This document shows, piece by piece, positions 1 to 9,591 of a stretch of DNA of 64,000 nucleotides. Each line of letters starts with the position of its first letter. The stretch's first letter is position 1. The notes under the pieces are model-generated. The model ran no database searches. It saw only the letters and a program-made list of their open reading frames with translations, and was not told the origin of the DNA. Source of the DNA: Lewinellaceae bacterium (GTDB lineage: Bacteria > Bacteroidota > Bacteroidia > Chitinophagales > Saprospiraceae); the NCBI GenBank assembly GCA_020636325.1, contig JACJYC010000015.1:113871-177870 (forward strand), in the 5' to 3' direction. Both the position numbers and the translations under genes were made by a program.

Positions 1-284
1 CGTTTGGCGTCGGGATCCAGAAAAAGCTGCACTTTTCGGTCTTCAGCCGATAACTCCGCCCAACGCACCCGCTCTATCTGGATATCAATAAAAAACCTGC
101 CCGCTCCATCTATTGTGACAGCCTTATTATCATCAGGCATAGGAAATCGGTCAAATAGCAGATTTACAGTGATTTCTTTTCCCGGATAATTAGAAATTTG
201 TCCTTCAATGTTTATGCCTTTCAATACAGTCAATTGAAAAAAACCGGCGATCAGAAACAATATTGTTAATGGATGAATACGCAT
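1..284 (-). CDS. N-terminal part of a secreted protein, possibly TlpA/DUF4369-like (runs off the left edge)
   Basis: Reading the minus strand from ATG at 284 gives an uninterrupted frame to the window edge. It starts with a short signal peptide (MRIHPLTILFLIAGFF, then QLTVLKG). The following beta-rich segment begins with IEGQISNYPGKEITVNLLFD and ends with LFLDPDAK. This opening (a GQI-type strand, then a residue-poor beta domain) resembles the N-terminal domain that precedes a thioredoxin fold in many Bacteroidota TlpA-like proteins. The catalytic part would lie outside the window, so the family is a guess. The gene is downstream of, and on the same strand as, the FG-GAP protein ending at 369, with an 84-base gap. 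Confidence 0.6.
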   Translation of the reverse strand, partial: MRIHPLTILFLIAGFFQLTVLKGINIEGQISNYPGKEITVNLLFDRFPMPDDNKAVTIDGAGRFFIDIQIERVRWAELSAEDRKVQLFLDPDAK

Positions 285-368
285 AGCTTATATTTTAACT
301 TAACGTGAATCACGGATAATTATCAATTTAAATTATTGGCTTTTAATCACTTATAACATTATTTAATT

Positions 369-2150
369 TCATTCTATGTTACTTTTCTTTCTTATCATGA
401 CGAACAGCCCCCCCAACAAAGCTACCCCCAGGCCCATAAGTAAAAGATTGCTGTTCCTTCTACGGCCGCCTTCCGGCTCTACAATCGTCAACAGGGTATT
501 CACAGGCTGGTTGGTCAGGATCTGTTTCTTACCGCCCACCCAAATGACATTGATTTCGTCGATGGCGGTTGCATCGCCCAGCCCGAAATGCGCAATGGTC
601 GAACTTTGTGAATCATGGGTCGAACCGCCGCCCTCGATCTCCCGGATCATCCTGCGCCCGCCCGCGACGACCTCTACCCGGGAGCCAAGGCCGTGACTTT
701 CTGCATTTATGCCCTTCAGCGCGATCTTCACCCAGTTGCCTTTATCCGCTATATCGTTACGGAACAGTTTGGTCCTGGACGGCACGGGATACCCCTCCAG
801 CACGGGTCTCTGGTTGACCACCAGGATATCGAGGTCGCCGTCGTTTTCCAGGTCGAATACCACCGATCCGCGACCAACGCCGTAGTCGTTTAAGCCTGCC
901 GCACGCGCACTTTCTTCGAATTTGCCGTCCTTGTTCACAAAATAAAAATTGGCCATCGGCACGTCATTGGGATTGAGGTCGCCGTTGGAAACGAACAGGT
1001 CCAGGTCGCCGTCCTGGTCGAAATCGGCGAAATTGGCGCCCCAACTGATGGCAAAATAGCCCAATCCCGATTCTTCAGCCTTATCGATAAAGGGCTTTCC
1101 CGGCCCCTGATTGACCATGAACTTATTGAACCGGATATTGGTCACGTAATAATCCATCAACCCGTTGTTGTCATAGTCGCCCGCGGCTGCACCCATCGCA
1201 TTGATCTTCAGGTCCATTTCCTTTTCCTTGCTCACATCCCGGAATGCCTTTTTCGGATACCGGTTTTCCAGCAAAAAACTGGGTATGGCCTTGTAGCCGA
1301 AATCGTGGTTGACCAGCAGGTCCAGGTCGCCGTCGTTATCGAAATCCGTAAACAGGGCGCCGAAGCCGTAGCCCCGGTATTTCAGCCCGTAATCGGTGAA
1401 CACGTCCTTGAAAGCCTTTCCTTTTTCATTGCGCAGCAGGTAGCTGGTGGCGGTCTGGTTGGCGTTCACGATCGTCGCGTCGTTGATATAGGTGAGCTCG
1501 CCGTCATAGGCCCGGAAATAGTTGCCGACATACAGGTCCGGATAGCCGTCCGCATCGAAATCCCCGAAGCTGGGCCCGGTGCTGAAGGAGTTCATCTGGT
1601 CGAGGCCGTATTCCGAAGTGACGTTCCGAAACGATTTGCCTCCCTCGTTCAAAAACAGGAGATTGATGGCCCTGGGAATGGTCTTGACACTGTCCCTGGA
1701 GGTAATGGTCGTAACGAACAGGTCCACCCACCCGTCGCGGTTCACATCGGCGGCGGCGGCTCCCTGGGTCACGTAATGCCGGGTTATTTCCAGGCCGGAG
1801 CCTTCGTAGCCGTTGCGGAAGGTGCCGTCCCCGTTATTGAGGTACAGCGCGTCGTCGTTCATGCCGCCCGTGATGAACAGATCCTCAAAACCGTCCTTGT
1901 TGAAGTCGAAAACGCAGGCGCCGCCCCCGAACATGCCTTCAAACACCACGAACTGGTGGTTGATCCCGGCTTGTTCGGTGATGTCGGTGAAGGGAGTTTG
2001 AGCCCAGACCGTCGGGAGGATTAATGCAAAATACAGAAGGGTTAATGCAAAATTTAAAAGTATGGGCTTCCGGTTGCGGTCGACGAGGATATCTGACATG
2101 GCTTTATTCCTTTTTATGTTCTCCAAACTTTCACATTTAATCTTTCGCAT
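369..2150 (-). CDS. CRTAC1-family FG-GAP/VCBS repeat protein with ASPIC/UnbV domain
   Basis: Predicted exported protein of 593 residues. After a hydrophobic signal region (about residues 31-50, ending in AQT) come seven FG-GAP calcium-loop motifs of the type DFNKDGFEDLF, DVNRDGWVDLF and DFDNDGDLDLL, which predict a seven-bladed integrin-alpha-like propeller. Residues about 475-565 are an ASPIC/UnbV domain (HFGLGDATAIDEINVIWVGG). The C-terminus has RRR, a membrane helix (LLLMGLGVALLGGLFVMI) and a basic tail, so the protein is probably membrane-tethered. A start at MSDILVD (residue 18) is plausible because the first 17 residues are charged. It lies 28 bases downstream of the haloperoxidase gene on the same strand. 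The substrate is unknown; such proteins often sit in SusC/D loci. Confidence 0.85.
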   Translation of the reverse strand: MRKIKCESLENIKRNKAMSDILVDRNRKPILLNFALTLLYFALILPTVWAQTPFTDITEQAGINHQFVVFEGMFGGGACVFDFNKDGFEDLFITGGMNDDALYLNNGDGTFRNGYEGSGLEITRHYVTQGAAAADVNRDGWVDLFVTTITSRDSVKTIPRAINLLFLNEGGKSFRNVTSEYGLDQMNSFSTGPSFGDFDADGYPDLYVGNYFRAYDGELTYINDATIVNANQTATSYLLRNEKGKAFKDVFTDYGLKYRGYGFGALFTDFDNDGDLDLLVNHDFGYKAIPSFLLENRYPKKAFRDVSKEKEMDLKINAMGAAAGDYDNNGLMDYYVTNIRFNKFMVNQGPGKPFIDKAEESGLGYFAISWGANFADFDQDGDLDLFVSNGDLNPNDVPMANFYFVNKDGKFEESARAAGLNDYGVGRGSVVFDLENDGDLDILVVNQRPVLEGYPVPSRTKLFRNDIADKGNWVKIALKGINAESHGLGSRVEVVAGGRRMIREIEGGGSTHDSQSSTIAHFGLGDATAIDEINVIWVGGKKQILTNQPVNTLLTIVEPEGGRRRNSNLLLMGLGVALLGGLFVMIRKKSNIE

Positions 2151-2178
2151 TTTACATTTTGCATTCCATAATCACATT

Positions 2179-3576
2179 TCAATCCCGCCATTTCAATCCG
2201 ATCACATTCCCGGCAATGACCTTGCCCTGATCCAGGCCCACCTGGTTATCCTGCGGGGTGTGGATGCCGCCGTAAAACCGGGAATCGGCTGTTTCCTGCG
2301 CTATTTCCCAGAAAGCGTGAAAAGAGCGGATCGTAAAGTCGACGTCCCGGACCTCATCGCGGGGCCGGCCTTCGTGCGCCCGGTCGGTGATCTCGATCTC
2401 TTCGCCCAGGACCGAGGCGAGCGCAGTCGCCGCCGATGATGCCTGGATGGCGTGCCCTGAGGGGAAAGCCGGAAAGGGCGGGTCGGGCCAGAAAGAAACC
2501 CAGGTGGGGTCGATGAACCGGGGGATGTAGGTATTCGCCCGTTCGGAAAAAAAGTGGTATTTCCATTTCCAGCACTCGATGAAAGCATCGGCTACGGACA
2601 TGCCGACCCTGGCATAAGTCTCCGCACAAACAATGAGTTCAGGTCGCTTGATTTTCAGCGCTTCAGTCGCCAGATAATAGGAATGCCCCGGAGGCGTGAA
2701 TGTAACATCCGGGTCGTCTCCCCACCAGATCGCCGTTTCCTTCTGTTCCTGGGTCAGGGACTTATCCATTTCATAAACCGCCATAAATTGCTGGTAGTAA
2801 GGCGACCCGGCGGTAGTGTCATAAGGGATCATATACGGAATGGGCAATTCACTGTTGGCTTTTACGAAAGTCCGGTTCTCGCCCCAATGCGGGTGCAGCG
2901 GGAAATGGCTGAAGGACTGGGAATACAGCGGCGGTTTCCAGGATCCCGGGCCGGAGGGGTGGACCATGTTCTTGTCGAAATTGTGGAGGTAGCCGCGATG
3001 TCCGCCGTCCGTTTTTGACCACTCAAAGACGGCATCAGCTACCGACCTGCCGTAGGCGATCGACCGTTCGGCCACCTGATCGTCCGCGGCCTGTTCCCGG
3101 TAAAAAACCTCGATCTCATTTTCCAGCGAATCGATCAGGGCCTTGTTCTCGTCGGAAGTCTGGTTATAGAGCGCTTTCAGGATCGCCGCCTGCCCTGCAT
3201 TGAGCGAAAGCAACCAGTTGTAACGCTGCCCTGCCTCCGGCTGCGGAAGCGAATCCAGTCCGTTCAACTGCCCCGCCAGCGAGCGATACCCCGGGCTGCC
3301 GTGCACGATCGATTCATACATCGTCAGGCCGGTATAGCCGAACTCCCGTGATGCATAGGTCGGCGAATTGCCCGGCGTATGTTTGGTGATGTACAAGGTC
3401 ATTTCCCCCCAGGCAATCGGCACATCCTGGTCGGTATACGCTGTTTTGCTTTCCGGCGAGCAGGCCGAAAACAGGCATAAGAAAGGGAAATAAAACAGAA
3501 GCCTCCAACAGGCCACGGTTTTATGCAACCGGCCTTCACTGTTTTCCCGGACAGCTTTCACACAAACGAGGTTCAT
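2179..3576 (-). CDS. Vanadium-dependent haloperoxidase / PAP2-type lipoprotein
   Basis: 465 residues. A lipobox (LFSAC, Cys39) marks it as a lipoprotein. The full vanadate/phosphate-binding signature is present in order: K339-x6-R346 (KYHFFSER), PSGH with His375, and SR-x5-H-x3-D with Arg433 and His439 (SRFYGGIHTPQD). In vanadium chloroperoxidases and PAP2 phosphatases these residues bind vanadate or phosphate and provide the acid-base histidine. Family knowledge therefore allows halide oxidation or phosphatase activity; the sequence alone cannot decide which. Its neighbours are two FG-GAP/ASPIC proteins and a SusC/SusD pair, an arrangement that I recall as recurrent in Bacteroidota. The upstream gap is filled by short tandem repeats. 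Confidence 0.85.
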   Translation of the reverse strand: MNLVCVKAVRENSEGRLHKTVACWRLLFYFPFLCLFSACSPESKTAYTDQDVPIAWGEMTLYITKHTPGNSPTYASREFGYTGLTMYESIVHGSPGYRSLAGQLNGLDSLPQPEAGQRYNWLLSLNAGQAAILKALYNQTSDENKALIDSLENEIEVFYREQAADDQVAERSIAYGRSVADAVFEWSKTDGGHRGYLHNFDKNMVHPSGPGSWKPPLYSQSFSHFPLHPHWGENRTFVKANSELPIPYMIPYDTTAGSPYYQQFMAVYEMDKSLTQEQKETAIWWGDDPDVTFTPPGHSYYLATEALKIKRPELIVCAETYARVGMSVADAFIECWKWKYHFFSERANTYIPRFIDPTWVSFWPDPPFPAFPSGHAIQASSAATALASVLGEEIEITDRAHEGRPRDEVRDVDFTIRSFHAFWEIAQETADSRFYGGIHTPQDNQVGLDQGKVIAGNVIGLKWRD

Positions 3577-3588
3577 AATGTTGTTTTT

Positions 3589-3662
3589 AGTCGTAAGTCG
3601 TAAGTCGTAAGTCGTAAGTTGTAAGTCGTAAGTCGTAAGTTGTAAGTCCTAAGTTGTAAGTT
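3589..3662. repeat. Heptamer tandem tract (GTAAGTC type)
   Basis: About ten imperfect copies of a 7-base unit (GTAAGTC/GTAAGTT) lie directly upstream of the haloperoxidase start. The same unit recurs as tracts at 13345-13437 (opposite orientation) and 22681-22755. Copies vary mainly by C/T or A/G transitions. Confidence 0.9.
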
Positions 3663-3672
3663 GGCGTCATGC

Positions 3673-3780
3673 TGGAGACTGTTCAAAACAGTGTTTTCAC
3701 GAAAAGCCGCAAAGACGCAAAAACCTGATTTTTAGCAAGCTGCGCATGCTAAAAGTCCTGTTGACACAAAATTCTGAACG
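3673..3780. repeat. Dispersed repeat with GACTGTTCAAAA left part and TTTTTAGCA hairpin
   Basis: The segment begins GAGACTGTTCAAAA and includes TTTTCACG...CGCAAAGACGC. It then has an inverted repeat GATTTTTAGCA / TGCTAAAAGTC around GCTGCGCA. A closely similar copy starts at 63890 at the other end of the window. No coding frame is evident. Confidence 0.75.
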
Positions 3781-3937
3781 ATCCCTCATGCTGCCTGGAC
3801 AACGGCCGCCTTTCATCAACAATCAATAATCATGTAATTATCAATCAACAATCAAAAGTTGGCCTTCAGGATGAGTAAATAACGGCCGCCCAGCGATCCG
3901 GCACCTCCCATCCGACGAAGTCAGGCACCGCGGCGTG

Positions 3938-4053
3938 GCAGCATCCAGCATCCCCCGTCCGCCATAGCCCTAAGGCGACGGCGGGCAGCATCCAGCATCC
4001 AGCATCCAGCATCAAGCATCCAGCATCCAGCATCAAGCATCAAGCATCCAGTA
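3938..4053. repeat. AGCATCC tandem tract interrupted by the GGCTATGGCGGACGG repeat
   Basis: A tract of about a dozen AGCATCC/AGCATCA heptamers runs up to the stop codon of the next gene. In its middle (3952-3987, minus orientation) is a unit containing GCCGTCGCC...GGGCTATGGCGGACGGGGGATGCTG. That is nearly identical to the 43-base unit found inside gluQ at 45823-45865, so the two loci share a repeat family. Confidence 0.85.
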
Positions 4054-7000
4054 TCACCTCCCCCGATAAGCCCTCACCTTCTCACGGTTTACCCCGAACA
4101 ACAAGGTACCATCCGCCAGTTCCATCACGCTGCGCACATCGCCTTGCAGGTGAAACCCGGATCGGGCCTGATCGACGTATCTGAAGCGGCCTTGTCCGTC
4201 GCCGAGCAGCAAGGTACCGTAATTGGCATCGAATTTTCCCAGCCGAAGTTTGAAATGGCTGCTGTTTCCGCAAAGCAGGATATCGGGGTTGCCGTCCTTG
4301 TTGAAGTCATTCGCAGCAATGGCGTACACCGGACCGTACTGCGCCTCTACGGGCAAAGCGGCCGGTTTTAGTTTGCCGCCCGGGCCGCTCAGGAAAACGG
4401 TGGTTTCCATATGATCGGCTTCGAGGTGGCCGGCATTGGCCAGATCAGCCGGTTTGAAGATATCGGCTATGGTGGCGTCGGCATAGCTTTCGTAGGTCGT
4501 AAACCGGCGGCGCAATCCGCTCAGCTGCCGCAGCAGTTCGTCGCGGGTCACGTAGGGGTAGCTCTTGCCCTGGATATAAAAACAGAAAATCGGATCGATG
4601 GAGCCGTTGTCGTCAAAATCCTTGAAATACAGTTCGGCCGGCTCCTGCTCCGAAACCCTGAACTGGGTATTGGTCCCCATATTTCCGGCGATGATATCGG
4701 GCTTCCCGTCGCTGTTCAGGTCGGCCACCGACACGGTATTCCACCAGCCTTTGTAGGTTTTATCGAAGAAATCCGGGGTTCGATCGGTCAGTTTGCCGCC
4801 GGTCAAACCGAATACCCTAACCGGCATCCACTCGCCGGTCAGGATCAGCTCAGGGCTGCCGTCGCCGTTGAGGTCTGTCCAGGTTGCGGCGGTCACCATC
4901 CCGGGCGATTGCAGGTCGGGGGCCATTGCAGCGGTCTGGTCGGTAAAACGCCCTTTGCCGTCGTTCACCAAAAGGTAGCTCCGGGGAGATTCGGGATACC
5001 GCCCCGGCGACACCCTGCCGCCTACGAACAGGTCGGGGTGGCCGTCGCCGTTGATATCCTGCACGGCGATACAGCTCTTGCTGCTGCCTTTCAGATCCGG
5101 CAATGCATCCGCAGCGCTCCGCGTAAAGCCGCCGCGCCCGTCGCCGAGGTAAAGCCTGTCCTGAAGGTGCGCGTCGCCGGGTTCAAAATCGTGGTAACCG
5201 CCGGCTGCAACGTATACATCCTGGAAGCCGTCGCCGTCGGCGTCAAAAATGGCTGCGGCGCCGTCCACATCGCCCTGATCGGCATCAAAAACGGGGACGG
5301 CCTGTTGGACAAACTTACCGCCGGCCCGGCCCAGGAACAAGGCCGAAGCCTGCCCCCTGGCGCCGCCGATCAACAGGTCGGCCGACCCGTCGTTGTTGAC
5401 GTCGCCTGATGTCATGCACGGACCGGCAAAAGAGAATTCGCTGATCAGCAGCGGCTGCCGGTCAAAATCGTTGATGACGGGCGCCGGGCTCCGGAACGAT
5501 ACCGGCGCATCGACCTCCGCAAACAAGGCGCCGGCAACGGAAGGACTGCCTGAAGCGCCCGCTGCGGCGTCCTTTTCCGCCAGCTCCAGTACCTGGTCGG
5601 CCTGGATGCCGGTCAATACCTGTTGTTTGCCGCTGTTCCACCGGACGGTCAGCGTATCAACGGCCGATTCGGCGCCCAGGCCGAAATGCAGCACCGGCGA
5701 AACAGCCGACAGGTACCCGCGGGAAAGGATCTGCTCCAGGCTTTGTTTTTTTCCGCTGCAGGTGATCGTCACCTTGGCGCCGATGCCCTGCGTATTGCCG
5801 CCTTCGCCCAGGAGCCTGACCTGCAGGAAATGGCGTTTGTCCTCCCGGCTGGTTTCATTCCGGTAGATGAAAGCCGGCTGGTTGATGTTGTTCACGATCA
5901 GGTCCAGGTCGCCGTCGTTGTCCAGGTCGGCATAGGCGGCGCCGTTGCTGTTGGAGGGCCGGTTGAGCCCCCAGGCCTTTGTCTTGTCGGTGAAATGCTG
6001 CCCGTTCTGATTGGCAAAAACGTAATTGACCACATCCGAAGCGGGCATATGGCTGATGATCTCCAGGACGTCCTCCCTCACCAGCCGGCCCTTTGCCTGG
6101 GTATAGTCGTCCATGTATTTGATGAAATCCAGGTTGGTATAATCCCGGAAATAGCCGTTGGTGACCATCAGGTCCTTCCAGCCGTCGTTGTCATAATCCG
6201 CCAGGAGGGCCGACCAGCTCCAGTCGGTATTCGAAATGCCGGCCAGCTGCCCGATCTCGCTGAAGGTCACGTTCTGATTGTCCTTGTTGCCGCCGGGTGT
6301 TGCACCGTTATTGAGCTGCAGCATATTGCGCATGTACTGATAATGGAACCCCGACCGGACATTCAGGTCAAATTTGGCATAATTATCCGGCGACAGGAGC
6401 AGTTTCTGGCGGTGATTGTCCTCCGGCAACATATCCAGGGTGACGATATCCGGCCAGTTGTCGTTGTTGATGTCGGCGATATCGTTGCCCATGGAAAACT
6501 GGCTGTTGTGGCCGACGCTTTCTTTTAACTGGTTGGTAAAGGTGCCGTCGTGATTATTGATGTACAGGTAATCCGGAACGGCATAATCGTTGGAGATGTA
6601 AAAATCGGGCCAGCCGTCGTTGTTCACATCCGTGATGCCGGCTCCGAGGCCGTAGGTCAGCGCCGACCCGCTGATGCCCGATTGTTCGGTGGCATCCCGG
6701 AAAACGCCGTTTTCCTGCTTGTAGAGCCTCACACCCCGCAGCACATCGTCTTTTTTCAGGAACTCGGCCGTGCTGACCTCATTGAGGATGGGCAGGTTCT
6801 GGGGGTTGTGGTTGAGCAGCAGTACGTCCAGGTCGCCGTCGCGGTCGCAATCAAAAAAATAGGCCTGATTGCTGAATCCCGGACTGGCCAGACCGTATTC
6901 CGCGGCGCGCTCTTCAAACAGGGGTACGTTGTTTGCGCTGTTTCCCTTGTTGATGAACAGCTGGTTGATGCGTTTTTCATCCGGCAAGGCGCCGGAGTAG

Positions 7001-7500
7001 CAGATATACAGGTCGGGCTTATTGTCGCCGTTGACATCCGCGATGGTGACGCCTGTTTTCCAGGGGCCCGCCTTCCCCGAGGCGCCGGAGATGGCCGTCA
7101 CATCCCGGAATTTCATATCCCCCTGGTTGAGATAGAGCTTGTTGTCGCTCATATTGGAGGTAAAGTACAGATCGATCAGGCCGTCGCCGTTCAGGTCTCC
7201 GGCGGCAACCCCTCCCCCGTTGTAGAAATATTCATACATGAGGATATTGGTGTTCAGTCCTTCCGAAAGGGTGTTCTGAAAATCGATCCCGGTCTGTTCG
7301 GGCGGCAACAGGGTGAACAAGGGAGCCGACGGCGCTTCGTCCGTTGAAGGATCTCCCGAAGGGTTGTTGCTGCAGGCTGGGAGGAGGAAGACAGGGAGGG
7401 CCAGGAGGAGAGCGTGAAGATGAGCGGATGAGCGGATGCGAGGGGTTATCGCTGTCAAAATCACATTACGGTTCAACGGTTTAAAACGCTTAACTGCCAT
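4054..7500 (-). CDS. Large FG-GAP/VCBS and ASPIC/UnbV lipoprotein
   Basis: 1148 residues with a signal peptide and lipobox (LLPAC, Cys43). It holds 14 FG-GAP-type calcium loops (for example DLNGDGLIDLYF, DVNNDGWPDFYI and DFNKDGNPDILL) in two groups of seven. They are separated by an ASPIC/UnbV domain at about residues 555-640 (HFGLGAESAVDTLTVRWNSG). This architecture implies two integrin-like propellers joined by the ASPIC module, probably displayed on the cell surface. The gene lies 201 bases downstream of susD on the same strand. A good -7 box (TATTTTTG on the minus strand, 7523-7530) suggests it can also be transcribed on its own; no matching -33 box was seen. The ligand is unknown. Confidence 0.85.
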   Translation of the reverse strand: MAVKRFKPLNRNVILTAITPRIRSSAHLHALLLALPVFLLPACSNNPSGDPSTDEAPSAPLFTLLPPEQTGIDFQNTLSEGLNTNILMYEYFYNGGGVAAGDLNGDGLIDLYFTSNMSDNKLYLNQGDMKFRDVTAISGASGKAGPWKTGVTIADVNGDNKPDLYICYSGALPDEKRINQLFINKGNSANNVPLFEERAAEYGLASPGFSNQAYFFDCDRDGDLDVLLLNHNPQNLPILNEVSTAEFLKKDDVLRGVRLYKQENGVFRDATEQSGISGSALTYGLGAGITDVNNDGWPDFYISNDYAVPDYLYINNHDGTFTNQLKESVGHNSQFSMGNDIADINNDNWPDIVTLDMLPEDNHRQKLLLSPDNYAKFDLNVRSGFHYQYMRNMLQLNNGATPGGNKDNQNVTFSEIGQLAGISNTDWSWSALLADYDNDGWKDLMVTNGYFRDYTNLDFIKYMDDYTQAKGRLVREDVLEIISHMPASDVVNYVFANQNGQHFTDKTKAWGLNRPSNSNGAAYADLDNDGDLDLIVNNINQPAFIYRNETSREDKRHFLQVRLLGEGGNTQGIGAKVTITCSGKKQSLEQILSRGYLSAVSPVLHFGLGAESAVDTLTVRWNSGKQQVLTGIQADQVLELAEKDAAAGASGSPSVAGALFAEVDAPVSFRSPAPVINDFDRQPLLISEFSFAGPCMTSGDVNNDGSADLLIGGARGQASALFLGRAGGKFVQQAVPVFDADQGDVDGAAAIFDADGDGFQDVYVAAGGYHDFEPGDAHLQDRLYLGDGRGGFTRSAADALPDLKGSSKSCIAVQDINGDGHPDLFVGGRVSPGRYPESPRSYLLVNDGKGRFTDQTAAMAPDLQSPGMVTAATWTDLNGDGSPELILTGEWMPVRVFGLTGGKLTDRTPDFFDKTYKGWWNTVSVADLNSDGKPDIIAGNMGTNTQFRVSEQEPAELYFKDFDDNGSIDPIFCFYIQGKSYPYVTRDELLRQLSGLRRRFTTYESYADATIADIFKPADLANAGHLEADHMETTVFLSGPGGKLKPAALPVEAQYGPVYAIAANDFNKDGNPDILLCGNSSHFKLRLGKFDANYGTLLLGDGQGRFRYVDQARSGFHLQGDVRSVMELADGTLLFGVNREKVRAYRGR

Positions 7501-7560
7501 TATTTACGCATTATGGTTCGGGCAAAAATAAGAAAATCTGCCCCCGCGAATCCCGGGGAC

Positions 7561-7692
7561 AGATTTTCTCGCACAAGGTTAAAATTCGAGGGATAAAGGT
7601 TAAAATCCCAAGGATAAAGGACAAAAGATCCGACATCTTTATCCTTTCTGCTTTGCACTTCAACCTTTATCCTTTAACCTTTATCCTTAAAA
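7561..7692. repeat. Inverted pair of GGATAAAGGTTAAA tracts between susD and the FG-GAP gene
   Basis: The left half carries AAGGTTAAAA, GGATAAAGGTTAAAA and AAGGATAAAGG. The right half carries CCTTTATCCTTTAACC and CCTTTATCC. The halves are reverse complements over most of their length and could form a long imperfect hairpin at the 3' end of the susCD unit. The unit is related to the GGTTAAA tract at 17053-17120. Confidence 0.7.
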
Positions 7693-7701
7693 TCCACCTT
7701 C

Positions 7702-9579
7702 TCAATAACCCGGGTTCTGCACCAGTTTATCGTTCCGGTTGATCTCATCCCGGCTGATGGGCCGGTAGTACATTTTATCGTTCCAGGTCCGGGTTTCGTT
7801 CTCGGTATTGTCCACCACGGTGTAGGTATAGTCATACACGGAGGTATCGTGGCGATAGGGAACGAGTGCGGATTTGCCCGGTTTAAGGGTGGCCTTGACG
7901 TTGATGGCCTTGATGCCGCGTCCGACGGTAGTTGCAGGGATCATCCACCTGCGGGCGTCGTGGTAGCGGTGTTCTTCATAGGCCAGTTCGATCCGGCGTT
8001 CGTTGCGATAGCGCTGCCGGAGGGCGTCGCCGGCGTCGGTGATGGCCGGCATGCCTACGCGGAACCTGATCCTGTTGAGCCATTCGCGGGCGGTGGCTTC
8101 ATCGTTGGTTTCGATGCAGGCTTCCACATAGTTGAGCACCGCTTCGGTATAGCGGATGAACGGCCAGGGAATGGTCTGCGCGTTGGACTGGTTGTCGGGC
8201 AGCGCCGGGTCCGGGTTGATGAACTTCCGGGTATAATAGTGGGTACGGCTGCCGTTCCAGTTCTCAATAGCCGATTCGCGGGTATCGATACCGTTGATCA
8301 GGCCGCCTGCTCCGTCATCGTAATAGCCGGTTTGCACCTGGTTGACCGGGTCGAGGGCGGCTACGTCGGAAGGCCGCGGTTTCCAGTCGGCGCCGTCATA
8401 CATGATCGTGCCGTAGAAACGCGGGTCGCGGTTGGAATAAGGATCGGCGGCATGAGCCGGATTGTTCCAGTCAAACTTCGAACCGTCCATCATTTCGTAA
8501 TCGTCGACCAATTGCTGGATGGGGGTATTGCCCGCCCAGTTGTGGTAGCCGTTCGGGCCGTTGTTGATGCCGTAGTGGATCCCCCCCAGCGGCCAGGCAT
8601 CCTCCACGGTGTACAGCGGGGTATGGGTCCGTTGGAAGATCAGTTCAACGGCGCCGGCCGGGTCGGCAACAGCGCTTTCGCCGCCCATGGCAACCGCGAT
8701 GTAGTTGGCCCTGCCTTCGGCGGCAGAAACCGGCGCCGACAGGTCGAGTTTATACCCTTGTCCGGCGTCTACAACCGCTTTGGCGGCAGCTTTGGCGGCC
8801 TGCCAGCGGGCATTGCGGTCACCTGAGGGATAAGCCACCAGGTTCAAGGCAGCGGAGCCGCCCAATACGCTGGACTTGGCGGAAGCCGTAGGCCCGTCGT
8901 GCAGGTCGCTGGCTGCGTACAGCAACACCCTCGACTTGAGGGCCATAGCCGCCAGTTTGGAAGCGCGGCCGGGGGTTTCCGGTTTGCCGTCCAGGAGTTC
9001 GGCTGCCTTGTCCAGGTCGCTGACGATGAAGTTCACGCACTCCTCGTAGGTATTCCGGGTGACGGAATAATCTTCGTTCAGGCCGTACGGCTTGTCGATG
9101 AGGGGTACGCCGCCGTAATAGCGGAGCAACTGCTGATAGTAGTAGCCGCGGAGGAAATACGCTTCACCCAACAGCCTGTCGCGCAGTTCGTCATCGGGGA
9201 AGGTCGATGTCGGCAGACGGTCCAGGGCGATGTTGGCCTGGCGGATGGCCAGGAACATGGTGCCCCATTCGTAGGTGCCGCTGACCCAGGCCAGGTTGGA
9301 GGGCGTTTCCGAACCGCCGGTAAACGGATCGATGTTCCGGCCGGCGTGGGTGAACATGGCCTCGTCCGTCAGGGCAGCGAGGGCTTGTTCTTCGAAACCG
9401 CCGTAGCCCAGGAACGAGTACACGTTGAAGATGAAGGCCTGGGAGAGCGGTCCGTCCGCCCAGGTGGCTTCACTTGAAATTTTATCCTTCGGCTCCGTGT
9501 TGAGGAAGTCGCTGTTGCAGGACATCAACACCAGCAGACCGGTCAGGACAAAAAAGGATAATATTCTCGATCTATTCAT
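7702..9579 (-). CDS. SusD/RagB-family nutrient-binding outer membrane lipoprotein
   Basis: 625 residues. The signal peptide ends at a lipobox (VLMSC, Cys21) followed by NSDFLNTEPKDKIS, the typical SusD opening (F/Y-L-x-x-x-P). The N-terminal half has TPR-like helices (LGEAYFLRGYYYQQLLRYYGGVP). The C-terminal half contains the usual EAVLNYVEA, EWLNRIRFRVGMP and ERRIELAYEEHRYHDARRW segments. SusD proteins cap the SusC transporter and capture glycans or peptides at the cell surface. The start is 12 bases after the susC stop, so the two are co-transcribed. The ligand cannot be told from the sequence; no glycoside hydrolase adjoins the pair. Confidence 0.95.
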   Translation of the reverse strand: MNRSRILSFFVLTGLLVLMSCNSDFLNTEPKDKISSEATWADGPLSQAFIFNVYSFLGYGGFEEQALAALTDEAMFTHAGRNIDPFTGGSETPSNLAWVSGTYEWGTMFLAIRQANIALDRLPTSTFPDDELRDRLLGEAYFLRGYYYQQLLRYYGGVPLIDKPYGLNEDYSVTRNTYEECVNFIVSDLDKAAELLDGKPETPGRASKLAAMALKSRVLLYAASDLHDGPTASAKSSVLGGSAALNLVAYPSGDRNARWQAAKAAAKAVVDAGQGYKLDLSAPVSAAEGRANYIAVAMGGESAVADPAGAVELIFQRTHTPLYTVEDAWPLGGIHYGINNGPNGYHNWAGNTPIQQLVDDYEMMDGSKFDWNNPAHAADPYSNRDPRFYGTIMYDGADWKPRPSDVAALDPVNQVQTGYYDDGAGGLINGIDTRESAIENWNGSRTHYYTRKFINPDPALPDNQSNAQTIPWPFIRYTEAVLNYVEACIETNDEATAREWLNRIRFRVGMPAITDAGDALRQRYRNERRIELAYEEHRYHDARRWMIPATTVGRGIKAINVKATLKPGKSALVPYRHDTSVYDYTYTVVDNTENETRTWNDKMYYRPISRDEINRNDKLVQNPGY

Positions 9580-9591
9580 GTTGTACGAAAT

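Noticed and set aside
3589..3662. CRISPR-like array
   Set aside because: Units are 7 bases with no spacers, and no cas gene is present.
4411..6528. Long plus-strand frames opposite the FG-GAP lipoprotein
   Set aside because: They read the complement of repeated calcium loops and show V/G-rich pseudo-repeats without family features.
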